Made by a program: the position numbers and the translations under genes
In this document: in pieces, positions 23,409-31,447 of the stretch
How the letters are laid out: each line of letters begins with the position of its first letter
Numbering within the stretch: the stretch's first letter is position 1
Assembly (NCBI GenBank): GCA_945889475.1
Contig: CAMDBT010000010.1
Location: forward strand, 1 to 53,332
Direction of reading: 5' to 3'
Origin: Bifidobacterium breve
GTDB taxonomy: Bacteria > Actinomycetota > Thermoleophilia > Solirubrobacterales > Solirubrobacteraceae
DNA: 53,332 nucleotides
The notes under the pieces: generated by a model
What the model saw: the letters and a program-made list of their open reading frames with translations, nothing else
Databases searched by the model: none
Told to the model about the DNA's origin: nothing

Positions 23409-24374
23409 TCAGTCGTAGAACTTCAGCTGCGAGATTCGGACCTTCGGGCCTTCCGATGGCGGCGCGGTGAACCAAAGCACGATGTTGCGGTACTTCTTGC
23501 TCTGGCCGCCGAGCTCCAGCGAGAACGTCGTGTCGCCAGCCTCGTCGCCATCGCCCTGGTCGATGCTGTCGACAGCAACCGCCTCGCCGAGGGTCCGCCA
23601 AGCGGGGTCGTCAACCGCCTGGGGAGGATCGGTCGTGTCCGCCCCGAGCACCGTCACGGTAAAGCCCGGCGTGACCGTGGTGAGCGTCAGCTTTGTGACC
23701 GTCTTCTTGCCGCCAAGGTCGATGTTCAGCCCGACATCCATCGGGTCGGTGACGCCAGGAGTCACCCCCGGGGCGGTAGCTACGAACCAGCTCGGCGTGG
23801 GCTTCTCGCCGATCGCCTTACTCGGCTCGTTGTAGCTGGTGGCCTGATCTTCAGGGTCGTAAAGCGAAGCGGCATCGGCGCTGAGATCGATCACAGGGTC
23901 GACTGGCTCGGGAGTCGGCTCGGGAGTCGGAGCCGGCGTCGAGCCGCTGTCGAACGGCACTGGGTCTTCGAAAGGCAAGGGGTCCACCGGCACCGGATCT
24001 TCCAGTGGCAGCGGATCGGGCGTCGTCGGGATCGGCTCAGCGGTCTGAGCGACTAGCTTGACTTCTGTCTTGCGCGGCGGCAGCGTGTCGTTGATCGCCG
24101 CTACGCCGGCAGCGACGGCTCCACCGGCCAACAGCAGCGTGAAGGCCCCGGCCAACGCGACCGTCTGGACACCGGGAATTGAGCGCGGCGCAGCGAACGC
24201 CGTCCCACACTCCAAGCACCAGTCCTGCCCTTCGACACGGCCCGCGCCGCAGCGAGCGCAGGCGGCAGCGAAGCTCTGCGGAACGTCGTCGCCGCCGCCA
24301 GCGAGGATGTCGTCGCCGGGCAGCTGAAATTCAGCCTCACCGGGAATCACAACAGGGTCAAGAAGCGAAGTCAT
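23409..24374 (-). CDS. Zinc-ribbon, single-pass membrane protein with discoidin-like extracellular domain
   Basis: A 321-residue protein in four parts. Residues 35-60 form a zinc ribbon with Cys39, Cys42, Cys53 and Cys56. Residues about 69-93 are one membrane helix. Residues about 100-165 are Pro/Asp/Thr-rich (repeats of DPLPLEDPVP type), a typical wall-spanning linker. Residues about 170-321 look like a galactose-binding/discoidin fold: DLGGKKTVTKLTLTT, then a strand with a TLGEAVAV core, and the end RNIVLWFT plus VRISQLKFYD. A similar extracellular domain occurs at the C-terminus of actinobacterial MviN and some PknB-type kinases. The topology puts the zinc ribbon inside and the sugar-binding-like domain outside, so a sensor or scaffold role at the wall is possible. 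Confidence 0.75.
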   Translation of the reverse strand: MTSLLDPVVIPGEAEFQLPGDDILAGGGDDVPQSFAAACARCGAGRVEGQDWCLECGTAFAAPRSIPGVQTVALAGAFTLLLAGGAVAAGVAAINDTLPPRKTEVKLVAQTAEPIPTTPDPLPLEDPVPVDPLPFEDPVPFDSGSTPAPTPEPTPEPVDPVIDLSADAASLYDPEDQATSYNEPSKAIGEKPTPSWFVATAPGVTPGVTDPMDVGLNIDLGGKKTVTKLTLTTVTPGFTVTVLGADTTDPPQAVDDPAWRTLGEAVAVDSIDQGDGDEAGDTTFSLELGGQSKKYRNIVLWFTAPPSEGPKVRISQLKFYD

Positions 24375-24443
24375 CTGTGCTTATTCTCGCACAGGCGCCG
24401 ACCGGAGGTCGCAGCCTTTCTGAGCCGCGGCAGGATCGACGAC

Positions 24444-25877
24444 TCAACTTTCGGCGCCAACCGGCTCCAGAGTGAGCTTCGTCCCCTTCACGTCGGCGCC
24501 GCTGACGGCCTCAATGATCCGCTTCGAATCACCTTCGGGAACAGAGAGGAAAGAGAAGCGCTCAAAGATCTTCACGTCGCGGACGGCCTCGCCGCCAATT
24601 CCGGCCGCCGAAGTGACGACCTTTACTAGGTCGGCAGGCTTGATCCCCTCGGCCTTACCGGCGGCAACGATCAGCTTCGCCCACGGCCCCTCCTGATCAA
24701 CGCTCTTGTCAACGTGCGGCTTCTCGTGACGGTGGGGCTTCTCGTGGACCGGCGCGGCGGCCGTCTTCGCGCCCGGCGCCCACAGGGTCATCGTGACGCC
24801 GGTGTGCTTCTCGATCGCCGCTAGCTCGCTCTGCTGCTTGGGCTCTACAAAAGTGATCGCGCGACCCGAACGACCGACGCGGCCGGTGCGGCCGATGCGA
24901 TGAACGTAGACATCGGGCGAGATTGGAACGTCGAAATTGACGACGTGCGTTACCGAGGAGATGTCGAGCCCGCGGGCGGCGACGTCGGTCGCGACGAGGA
25001 TCGGCACGCGGCCTCCCTTGAAGGCCAGCATCACTCCATCGCGGGAGCCTTGCGACATGTCGCCGTGGAGCGCGCGGACGTTCATCCCCTTGTCGCGCAG
25101 CGTGCGGAAGAGCTGGTCGCAGCGGATCTTCGTTCGAGCGAAGACGATCGCCTGGGTTGGCTTCTCAGCGGCCAGCACCTCGACCAGCTTCGGCGCTTTG
25201 TCCTTCTGGCCAACCTCGATCTGGAACTGCTCAACGGTGTCAACCGTCAGCGTCTTGGCCTTGACCTGAATTACCTCGGGCTCGTAGAGGTAACGATCCG
25301 CAAGCTTGCGGATCGGCGGCGGCATCGTCGCGCTGAAGAGCGCCGTCTGGCGGCCGCTCGGTGTGCGCGAGAGGATCTTCTCGACGTCCTCGAGAAACCC
25401 GAGGTCAAGCATCTCGTCGGCCTCGTCGAGGACGACGAACCGGCAATCGTGAAGAATCAGTGAGGCACGGGTGATGAGGTCGAGCACGCGTCCGACTGTG
25501 CCGACTACGATCTGGCCGCCAGCGCGCAGCTGCGCCTGCTGGGTGCGGATCGGCGCGCCGCCGAAGACCGCGACAACGTCGACGCCCTTCGACTCCCCGT
25601 AGGCACGCAGCGCCTGCGTTACTTGGATGCACAGCTCGCGCGTTGGCGTCAGGACGATTCCCTGACAATCCTTGATCTCAGGATCGATGTACTCAATCAG
25701 CGGCAGGCCGAAGGCAGCGGTTTTGCCAGAGCCGGTCTGAGCTTGGCCGATGATGTCGCGGCCTTCGAGCAGCGGCGGGATCGTCTGCTCCTGGATCGGA
25801 CTGGGCTCGGTGTAGCCAACGTCGCGCAGCGCTTGGAGGGTCGTCTCGGAAAGGCCGAGCTCGGCAAATGAAGTCAC
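24444..25877 (-). CDS. deaD: DEAD-box RNA helicase (CsdA/DbpA type)
   Basis: A 477-residue helicase starting at GTG. Motifs in order are the Q motif (YTEPSPIQEQTIP), AQTGSGKT, PTRELCIQ, VLDEADEMLDLGF, FSATMP, ARTKIRCDQ, VATDVAARGLDI and HRIGRTGR. A His/Lys-rich linker (EKPHRHEKPHVDK) follows, then a C-terminal RNA-binding domain of the DbpA type (AEGIKPADLVKVVTSAAG, then VRDVKIFERFSFLSV). Such proteins unwind RNA during ribosome assembly and cold adaptation. It is divergent from the PfkB kinase gene and upstream of the zinc-ribbon protein gene on the same strand. Confidence 0.95.
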   Translation of the reverse strand: MTSFAELGLSETTLQALRDVGYTEPSPIQEQTIPPLLEGRDIIGQAQTGSGKTAAFGLPLIEYIDPEIKDCQGIVLTPTRELCIQVTQALRAYGESKGVDVVAVFGGAPIRTQQAQLRAGGQIVVGTVGRVLDLITRASLILHDCRFVVLDEADEMLDLGFLEDVEKILSRTPSGRQTALFSATMPPPIRKLADRYLYEPEVIQVKAKTLTVDTVEQFQIEVGQKDKAPKLVEVLAAEKPTQAIVFARTKIRCDQLFRTLRDKGMNVRALHGDMSQGSRDGVMLAFKGGRVPILVATDVAARGLDISSVTHVVNFDVPISPDVYVHRIGRTGRVGRSGRAITFVEPKQQSELAAIEKHTGVTMTLWAPGAKTAAAPVHEKPHRHEKPHVDKSVDQEGPWAKLIVAAGKAEGIKPADLVKVVTSAAGIGGEAVRDVKIFERFSFLSVPEGDSKRIIEAVSGADVKGTKLTLEPVGAES

Positions 25878-25966
25878 GGCAGGCAGACTAGGGCTTTGCC
25901 GCAGGCGGGCACGAAGCGGTGCTTGCCAGACGCTCGGGCCGCTGGCAGGCTAACCTCGCTGCGCGT

Positions 25967-26902
25967 ATGAGTCTTACCGTCGTCGGATCGATTGCATATG
26001 ACGCAGTAAAGACCCCGTTCGGGGAGCGCCAGCGAATGCTCGGCGGAGCAGCCACGCACTTCGCGCTGGCGGCGTCGTTCTTTGATCAGGTCCGTGTGAT
26101 CGGACCGGTCGGCGACGACTTTGACGCCGAGTCTTGGGAGGTGCTGCAGACACGCGGCACGATCACCGACGACGTTGAGCTGATTGCCGGCGGAAAAACC
26201 TTCTTCTGGAAGGGTGAATACCACGACAACCTCAATAGCCGCGAGACGCATGTCACTGAGCTCAACGTGTTCGAACAGTTCAAGCCGAAGCTCTCCGACG
26301 AGGCGAAGGCCTGCGACGTTCTGTTCCTCGCCAACATCGTTCCCGAGCTACAGAACGAGGTTCGCGGCCAATGCCAACAGTCGCGCTTCGTGGCGATGGA
26401 CTCGATGGATCTTTGGATCAACATTGCTCGCGACTCGCTGCTCGAGACGATCGCCGGAGTTGACTGCCTGATTCTCAACGACGAGGAGCTCGAGCTTCTG
26501 ACCGAGGCACCGAACTTCGTCGTCGCGGCGAATGAGATTCTCGGCTGGGGGCCGAGCTCGGTGATCGCCAAGCAAGGAAAGTATGGCGCCGCGCTCTTCA
26601 CCGCAGAGGGCTACTTCGCGCTGCCAGCCTTCCCGCTCTCGACCGTCGTCGACCCGACCGGCGCCGGCGACAGCTTCGCTGGAGGCTTCGCAGGCTACGT
26701 CGCAGCTCACCCCGAGCGACCGATCGATCATCAGCTGCTGAGCCAAGCGATGGTTTACGGAACGGCGCTGGCCTCGTTCAACGTAGAAGACTTCGGAACC
26801 GACCGGATCGTTGCGCTGACCGGCAACGAGATTGCCGCGCGGGTTGGCGAGCTGCAGCAGATGACGACATTCGCGCACCAGCCGATCACGCTGCGCAGCT
26901 AG
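25967..26902 (+). CDS. PfkB family carbohydrate/nucleoside kinase
   Basis: A 311-residue ribokinase-fold protein. The N-terminus SLTVVGSIAYDAVKTPFG and GGAATHFALAA match the PfkB signature 1 region, and STVVDPTGAGDSFAGGFAGY is signature 2, with the catalytic Asp in GAGD. The loop FWKGEYHDNLNSRET probably forms the lid. Relatives phosphorylate sugars or nucleosides such as ribose, fructose or adenosine; the substrate is not evident. The start is ATG at 25967; an earlier in-frame start would add a basic non-family segment. A small hairpin follows the stop. Confidence 0.9.
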   Translation: MSLTVVGSIAYDAVKTPFGERQRMLGGAATHFALAASFFDQVRVIGPVGDDFDAESWEVLQTRGTITDDVELIAGGKTFFWKGEYHDNLNSRETHVTELNVFEQFKPKLSDEAKACDVLFLANIVPELQNEVRGQCQQSRFVAMDSMDLWINIARDSLLETIAGVDCLILNDEELELLTEAPNFVVAANEILGWGPSSVIAKQGKYGAALFTAEGYFALPAFPLSTVVDPTGAGDSFAGGFAGYVAAHPERPIDHQLLSQAMVYGTALASFNVEDFGTDRIVALTGNEIAARVGELQQMTTFAHQPITLRS

Positions 26903-26903
26903 C

Positions 26904-26927
26904 GCGCAGATGCTAAAAAAGCTGCGC
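26904..26927 (+). terminator. Weak hairpin after the PfkB kinase gene
   Basis: GCGCAG (26904-26909) pairs with CTGCGC (26922-26927) around a 12-base loop that contains six A residues. It directly follows the PfkB stop. The stem is short and the run of T would lie on the minus strand, so this is a tentative terminator. Confidence 0.3.
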
Positions 26928-26959
26928 CCAGCTGCGGCTGCGAGTAGTATCGGCCGACC

Positions 26960-27223
26960 ATGAACACATGGGTATTTATTTTCATGATGGTGGTTCTTAA
27001 GCTGCCGATTCTGGCGCTCTTCGGGATCATCTGGTGGGCCGTCAAACAGAAGCCCGAAAGCGCCGACGCGGCTAGCGATGATGGTGGATTGCTGAAGCCC
27101 TGCTCGCCGCATCCGCCGAGCCGGCTGCCACGCTCGCCAAGGCGTGGGCCGCACGGCGAACCGGCAGCTCCAGCGCCAGCGCGAATGCGCGCCAGCAGCT
27201 CGCGCCAACGCGACCGCGCCTGA
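26960..27223 (+). CDS. Small single-pass membrane protein
   Basis: An 87-residue protein with one strong hydrophobic helix (residues about 4-28, VFIFMMVVLKLPILALFGIIWWAV) and a Pro/Arg/Ser-rich cytoplasmic tail. I do not recognise a family. The N-terminus looks like a real small membrane protein: Met, two polar residues, then the helix ending in WW and a Lys-rich boundary. The tail from about residue 45 is low complexity and could be an accidental extension. It lies between the PfkB and dcd genes on the same strand, with 41 bases to dcd. Confidence 0.5.
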   Translation: MNTWVFIFMMVVLKLPILALFGIIWWAVKQKPESADAASDDGGLLKPCSPHPPSRLPRSPRRGPHGEPAAPAPARMRASSSRQRDRA

Positions 27224-27264
27224 CGCTCGCGACGAGCCGTAGGCGAGGCGTTTAGGATCAGCCG

Positions 27265-27870
27265 ATGGCCAACGCCGCTGTTCTCTCCGACGGAACGATT
27301 CGCCGCCTCGTTGGCGAGGGACGGATCGTGATTGACCCGTGGGACGAGACGATGGTGCAGCCAGCCAGTGTCGACCTGCGACTGGGTAATTCGTTCCGCG
27401 TCTTCCACAATCACCGCGTCAGCGCGATCGACCTGCAGAACCCGCCTGAGGATCTAACCGAGCCGGTAACGATCGAGCCGGACCAGCCGTTTGTGATTCA
27501 CCCCGGCGAGTTCTGCCTCGGCCGCACCGAAGAGTGGGTTGAGCTGCCTGACGACATCGTCGCGCGAATCGAAGGCAAGTCATCGCTCGGCAGGCTGGGG
27601 CTGATCGTCCACGCGACGGCCGGCTTCTGCGACCCAGGCTGGAAGGGAACGCTGACGCTGGAGCTAAACAACCTGACGCGCGTTCCGATCAAGTTGTGGG
27701 CTGGGCTTCCGATCGCGCAGCTCTCATTCATGGCGCTAGACGAGGCCGCCGAGCGCCCTTACGGCCACCCCGAGTTGGGCAGCCACTACCACGGCCAGCG
27801 CGAGGCAACCGAAAGCCGGTACGAGGGCGGGCCGGGAGGCCAGGTCGCGTCCGGCGGCGGCGTTGGGTAG
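27265..27870 (+). CDS. dcd: dCTP deaminase
   Basis: A 201-residue enzyme of the trimeric dUTPase fold. Motifs are VQPASVDLRLGNSFRVF, EFCLGRTEEWVELPDDI, the active-site IEGKSSLGRLGLIVHATAGFCDPGWKG (shown in part; Glu and Arg of the deaminase centre), NLTRVPIKLWAGLPIAQLSF and HYHGQREATESRY near the C-terminus. It deaminates dCTP; actinobacterial members often also hydrolyse the product to dUMP, and the AGFCDPGWKG form is close to theirs, though Ile/Val positions differ. The end has a Gly-rich extension of about 15 residues. It is followed 10 bases later by a small membrane protein gene. Confidence 0.95.
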   Translation: MANAAVLSDGTIRRLVGEGRIVIDPWDETMVQPASVDLRLGNSFRVFHNHRVSAIDLQNPPEDLTEPVTIEPDQPFVIHPGEFCLGRTEEWVELPDDIVARIEGKSSLGRLGLIVHATAGFCDPGWKGTLTLELNNLTRVPIKLWAGLPIAQLSFMALDEAAERPYGHPELGSHYHGQREATESRYEGGPGGQVASGGGVG

Positions 27871-27880
27871 CGTGCTGGAT

Positions 27881-28102
27881 ATGACGCAAGCAACATTGAT
27901 CCTCGCCAGCGAAGCTGCGGGAAACGAAACACCGTTCTTCATCATCGGCATCGTCTTCGCGGCTTGGGCGGTACTGATCGGCGGGATCGGAACGGTGCGG
28001 GAATCATTCCCGCCCAGCCGCGGCGCTGGAATCGCAATCGGTGCCGTATCGGTGGCGCTGGCGGTTGCAACGATGGTGATCGTCTTGTTCGTAATCGTCT
28101 AA
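27881..28102 (+). CDS. Small membrane protein with two helices
   Basis: A 73-residue protein with two hydrophobic segments (about residues 20-38 and 50-72) joined by a short loop RESFPPSRGAG. The ATG at 27881 is preferred; an in-frame TTG at 27863 would overlap the end of dcd. I do not recognise the family. It is 10 bases after dcd and 4 bases before the next gene, so it is probably in one operon with them. Confidence 0.65.
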   Translation: MTQATLILASEAAGNETPFFIIGIVFAAWAVLIGGIGTVRESFPPSRGAGIAIGAVSVALAVATMVIVLFVIV

Positions 28103-28106
28103 CCCC

Positions 28107-28448
28107 TTGCCCCGCTCCTACTCGCTGACTCTCCGACGCGAAGGCGACTCTGAGCGTCAGCGCTTCGTGACCGCCGACGGCGCCCTCAACGCGCTCGAAA
28201 CCGAGATCCGCGCGATGGCACAGAGCGTGCGTCGCGAGCAGACGAAGTCACTCGGCCGCAGCTACGAGCCGCACGAGCTAGTCGCCGTGCGGGCCGAGAT
28301 CAGCGGCCCCGGAGTGCGCGCCGGCATCGACCTGCGTGGGGACGGGTCGCTGCAGGCCTTCAGCGGGCGAATTCGCCGCGCCGTCATAGAGCAGCGCGAC
28401 GACGAAGACGCATACTCGGCGCTGCGCCGTGTGCTCGCGAGCAGCTGA
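28107..28448 (+). CDS. Conserved-looking hypothetical protein
   Basis: A 113-residue soluble protein that starts at TTG four bases after the previous stop. It is rich in Arg and Glu, with a strand-helix start (YSLTLRREGDSERQRFVTAD, then GALNALETEIRAMAQSV), a middle YEPHELVAVRAEISG and a strand pair GVRAGIDLRGDGSLQAFSG, ending in a helix (AYSALRRVLA). I do not recognise it. Position and codon use suggest a real gene in the dcd operon. It is convergent with the YgjP metallopeptidase gene. Confidence 0.6.
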   Translation: MPRSYSLTLRREGDSERQRFVTADGALNALETEIRAMAQSVRREQTKSLGRSYEPHELVAVRAEISGPGVRAGIDLRGDGSLQAFSGRIRRAVIEQRDDEDAYSALRRVLASS

Positions 28449-28459
28449 CGCGCGGACGG

Positions 28460-29119
28460 CTACAGATTGAGCGCGGCGCCGTTACGGCGTAGCCAGTCGC
28501 GCGGTTGACGGTAACCGGGGCAGTGGCGCTCAAGCAGCGCCCAGAAACGCGACGAGTGGTCGAGCACGACCAGGTGGCATGCTTCATGCCAGACGACATA
28601 GTCGAGCAGCTCCGGCGGGCCGAGCAGCAGCCGCCAGTTGAACGACAGCGCGCCGCTCGACGAGCAGCTCCCCCAGCGGGTTCGCTGATCGCGGATTGAG
28701 ATTGGCCCGGCATCCGCGCCGAGCGCAGCCAGCGCCGCTGGCAGCCGCTCGGTCACCTCGGCTTTGGCCCTACGCCTGTACCACGACTCAATCGCCCTGT
28801 CACGACGCGCGTCGGCCGGCACGAGCAGCCGCGCACCGCTGCGGTGGGCGCGCGTGCGACCACCCTGCTCGTCAATTGTGAGGAGCTCACCAAGGTACGG
28901 CAGCGTGCCCTCAGGGCGCGCAACCGCGCTATGCGCCAGCGCCAGCTTCTCGCGCCGCTTCGCGATCCAGCGGCCGAGCTGGGCGACCGCATCGTCGGCC
29001 TCGCTGGCTTGCGCAGATTGCGGCAGCGTAACGAGCAGAGAGCCGTCTGGCTCGACCCGTACGCGCACGCGGCGAGCACGCGATGAGCGCCGAACCGTGA
29101 ACTGTTCGCTAGTGGTCAC
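28460..29119 (-). CDS. YgjP-like (DUF45) metallopeptidase
   Basis: A 219-residue protein with an N-terminal strand region (VRVRVEPDGSLLVTLP) and a C-terminal zinc-peptidase domain: RTRWGSCSSSGALSFNWRLL in outline, followed by VVWHEACHLVVLDHSSRFW, an HE-x2-H metal motif with a third His downstream. This order is that of the YgjP/WLM-related family, whose members are found beside type I restriction and helicase genes but also alone. The physiological substrate is unknown. The start is a GTG. It faces a small + strand gene with 45 bases between the two starts. Confidence 0.85.
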   Translation of the reverse strand: MTTSEQFTVRRSSRARRVRVRVEPDGSLLVTLPQSAQASEADDAVAQLGRWIAKRREKLALAHSAVARPEGTLPYLGELLTIDEQGGRTRAHRSGARLLVPADARRDRAIESWYRRRAKAEVTERLPAALAALGADAGPISIRDQRTRWGSCSSSGALSFNWRLLLGPPELLDYVVWHEACHLVVLDHSSRFWALLERHCPGYRQPRDWLRRNGAALNL

Positions 29120-29164
29120 GCGGCGAGCCTATGCTGCGGCGCGGCGGGCTCGTAGGATCCCGAT

Positions 29165-29449
29165 GTGGCTCAATCGATCGTTCCGCTCCCCGCCGATGTG
29201 CGCTCGCCGTTTGAGGTATACGTCAACGGCGTGCTCCAGCAGCAGCCGGGCGACTACCAGCTCCGCGGCGGCGCGCTGGTCTTCCCTCGCGCGCTGGCGA
29301 AAGACAAGGTCAGTGGCTGGCGCTGGGCGCTCGGCGCTTGGGGCGTTGGCACCTACCGCCAAGATGATTCGATCGACGTGCGCTGGTCGCGGGCCGACGG
29401 CACCGTCGCCGTCGCGCAGCAGCTTGAGGTCAGCGAAGTTATTGACTGA
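29165..29449 (+). CDS. Small protein with a tail-fibre-like beta motif
   Basis: A 94-residue protein starting at GTG. It opens with IVPLPADVRSPFEVYVNGV, then LQQQPGDYQLRGGALVFPR. The pattern F-x-V-Y-V-N-G followed by Gln, PGDY and a closing strand is familiar from phage tail-fibre and other beta-rich proteins. Here the protein is short, stands alone, and has a second half with conserved tryptophans (SGWRWALGAWGVGTY). I do not recognise a family. It overlaps the end of the convergent metF by 11 bases. Confidence 0.6.
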   Translation: MAQSIVPLPADVRSPFEVYVNGVLQQQPGDYQLRGGALVFPRALAKDKVSGWRWALGAWGVGTYRQDDSIDVRWSRADGTVAVAQQLEVSEVID

Positions 29450-30326
29450 GCCACGGGCGCTGGAGCTTCAGCGCACCGAGGATTGCCTGCGTCGCCGGTG
29501 ATCGGTTGAGCGTGTAGAAGTGAATCCCGGGCGCACCAGCGGCCAGCAGATCGGCGCACTGCAACGCGGCGTAGGCGATGCCGAAAGCCTCGACCGCGCG
29601 TGAATCATCGCGGCGCGCTTCGAGCGCGGCCAGCAGTTCGGTCGGGATTGTCGCGCCGCAGAGCGTCGTCATCCGCTCCAGCTGCGCAAGGTTGGTGATC
29701 GGCATGATGCCGGGAATGATCGGCACCGTAATCTCGACCTCGCGCGCCCGCAGCACGAAATCGAAGTAAGCCTCGTTGTCGAAGAAGAGCTGCGTTACGA
29801 GGAAGTCCGCCCCTGCATCAACCTTCCCCTTCAGATGGCCAAGATCGGCTTCGGCGCTGTCGGCATCAATGTGCGTTTCGGGAAATGCCGCAGCGCCGAT
29901 CGCGAACGGATACTCGGCGCTGATCAGCTCGACCAGCTCGCTCGAGTACTGAAGGCCACCCTCAGTCTGCGTCCATTCCGTTCCCCCCTGCGGCGGGTCG
30001 CCACGGAGCGCCAGCACGTTCTCGATCCCGAGCTCGGACATCTCGTCGAGCGTTGCTCGCAGCTCATCGACGGTTGAACCAACGCAGGTGAAGTGCGGCA
30101 TCGCCTCGATTCCGAAGTCGTCGCGGATCCGCGAGACGATCTCGATTGTCTTCGCACGCGTCGAGCCGCCTGCTCCATAGGTGACCGAAATGAAGGCCGG
30201 CTCGAGCGGCACCAGCTGCGCGACCGCCTCTAGCAGGTTGCGGTCGCCCTCCTCACTCTTCGGCGGGAAGAACTCAAATGAGAACTGCGGCTCGTCGCTC
30301 CGCTCTAGGAGTTGATCGATGCGCAT
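29439..30326 (-). CDS. metF: 5,10-methylenetetrahydrofolate reductase
   Basis: A 295-residue flavoprotein barrel. Visible motifs are FSFEFFPPKSEEG at the N-terminus, FISVTYGAGGSTR, MPHFTCVG, NVLALRGDPPQGG, DFLVTQLFFDNEAYFDF and PIIPGIMPITN. The enzyme reduces 5,10-methylene-THF to 5-methyl-THF for methionine synthesis using FAD. Length is as expected for the bacterial form. No SAM-responsive leader is seen; only 23 bases separate the start from the end of the upstream hydrolase gene, with which it may be co-transcribed. Confidence 0.96.
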   Translation of the reverse strand: MRIDQLLERSDEPQFSFEFFPPKSEEGDRNLLEAVAQLVPLEPAFISVTYGAGGSTRAKTIEIVSRIRDDFGIEAMPHFTCVGSTVDELRATLDEMSELGIENVLALRGDPPQGGTEWTQTEGGLQYSSELVELISAEYPFAIGAAAFPETHIDADSAEADLGHLKGKVDAGADFLVTQLFFDNEAYFDFVLRAREVEITVPIIPGIMPITNLAQLERMTTLCGATIPTELLAALEARRDDSRAVEAFGIAYAALQCADLLAAGAPGIHFYTLNRSPATQAILGALKLQRPWLSQ

Positions 30327-30349
30327 CGGCTAATCCTACGAGGCGCGTG

Positions 30350-31360
30350 CTAGAGCAGCTGCCAGAGTTCTGGCTGACCTTCGCCATCACCCTCGCTGCG
30401 CTCTGCACGGCCGGTCACTTCTAGGTGGCGCAGGTAGCAGAGCGTCTCCGAAAGCCACCAGTTGGCGTTGACCGGTGTCAGCGCTTCGCCGTGGACCGAG
30501 CCAACGACCTCGAAGGCGGTCATCGGCCCGTCCTGCGCGAGAGCGTCTGTCACAGAGTCAATCCGCTCGGCGATCGCGATCCGGTTGGCTGTGATGTGGG
30601 CGGGAACCTCGGCGAAGCTGCGGCCGTGGCCAGGCAAGCAGAGGCGCATCTCAAGATCCTCGATCACTTCCAGCGAGCTCAGGTACTCGCCGACCGGATC
30701 TGGGGTCCAGCCGTAGTCGTAGTAGAGCGACGGGCGGCCGAGCAAGTGGTCACCGGAGATCAGCAAGCGACGCTCGGGCTGATAGAGGCAGACGTGTGAA
30801 GGGGCGTGGCCGGGTGTTTCGACGACCTCCCACGGACCGAGGTCGGTGTTGACCTGGACGCCCGGTAAAAGGTCACGGGCCGGTTCAACAATCCCTGAGT
30901 ACCCCGATCCGCGAACCTTCGCCTGCTCAGCGTAGGCGCGCAGCGGCTCTTGCGGCACGCCGCTGAGGATCGCAACCTCGACCCGCCGCTCCAGCGCCGC
31001 CTCGGGGTCGGTAGCGGACTGAACGCTGTGCTGATGGTTGGGGTGCATCCAAAGCTCGCAGCCTGCCGCCTTGACGATCGAGGCAGCCTGCCCGTAATGG
31101 TCGGAGTGGGCGTGCGTGCAGACCAGCAGGCGAATTAGATCGATCCGCAGATTGACCTGCTGCAGCGCCCGCTCGAGCTGAGCCATCGACCCTGGCTGGT
31201 TCATGCCGCAGTCAACGAGCACAATTCCATCCCCGGCCGCCAGCGCCCAAGCGTTGCAGTGCGGGACCCCCGGCCACGGCAAGGGAAGGCGCAGGCGCCA
31301 GACGCCCGGCAGCACCTTTTCGCCGCGGCCGATCTCGCGGGTTCGGGAAGATCCAGTCAC
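30350..31360 (-). CDS. Metallo-beta-lactamase-fold hydrolase
   Basis: A 336-residue protein. The metal site is complete: THAHSDHYG (HxHxDH), ETPGHAPSHV, ISGDHLLG and the late CLPGHGRSF. The N-terminal GVWRLRLPLPWPGVPHCNAWAL and the C-terminal helical extension (from about residue 250, with SETLCYLRHLEVTGRA) resemble the LACTB2/hydroxyacyl-glutathione hydrolase-like group. The start is taken as GTG at 31360, in the divergent gap; the frame stays open beyond it, but that stretch lies opposite the next gene. It is head to head with a second MBL-fold protein (87-base gap), which suggests shared regulation. The substrate is unknown. Confidence 0.86.
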   Translation of the reverse strand: MTGSSRTREIGRGEKVLPGVWRLRLPLPWPGVPHCNAWALAAGDGIVLVDCGMNQPGSMAQLERALQQVNLRIDLIRLLVCTHAHSDHYGQAASIVKAAGCELWMHPNHQHSVQSATDPEAALERRVEVAILSGVPQEPLRAYAEQAKVRGSGYSGIVEPARDLLPGVQVNTDLGPWEVVETPGHAPSHVCLYQPERRLLISGDHLLGRPSLYYDYGWTPDPVGEYLSSLEVIEDLEMRLCLPGHGRSFAEVPAHITANRIAIAERIDSVTDALAQDGPMTAFEVVGSVHGEALTPVNANWWLSETLCYLRHLEVTGRAERSEGDGEGQPELWQLL

Positions 31361-31447
31361 AACTTGTTCCAGCCTACGGATCAAAGCCCGCAGGCGCGGC
31401 TGGGGCTGTAGCCTGCCACCGTAAGGCTCACGAGCGAGAGGACTCTG

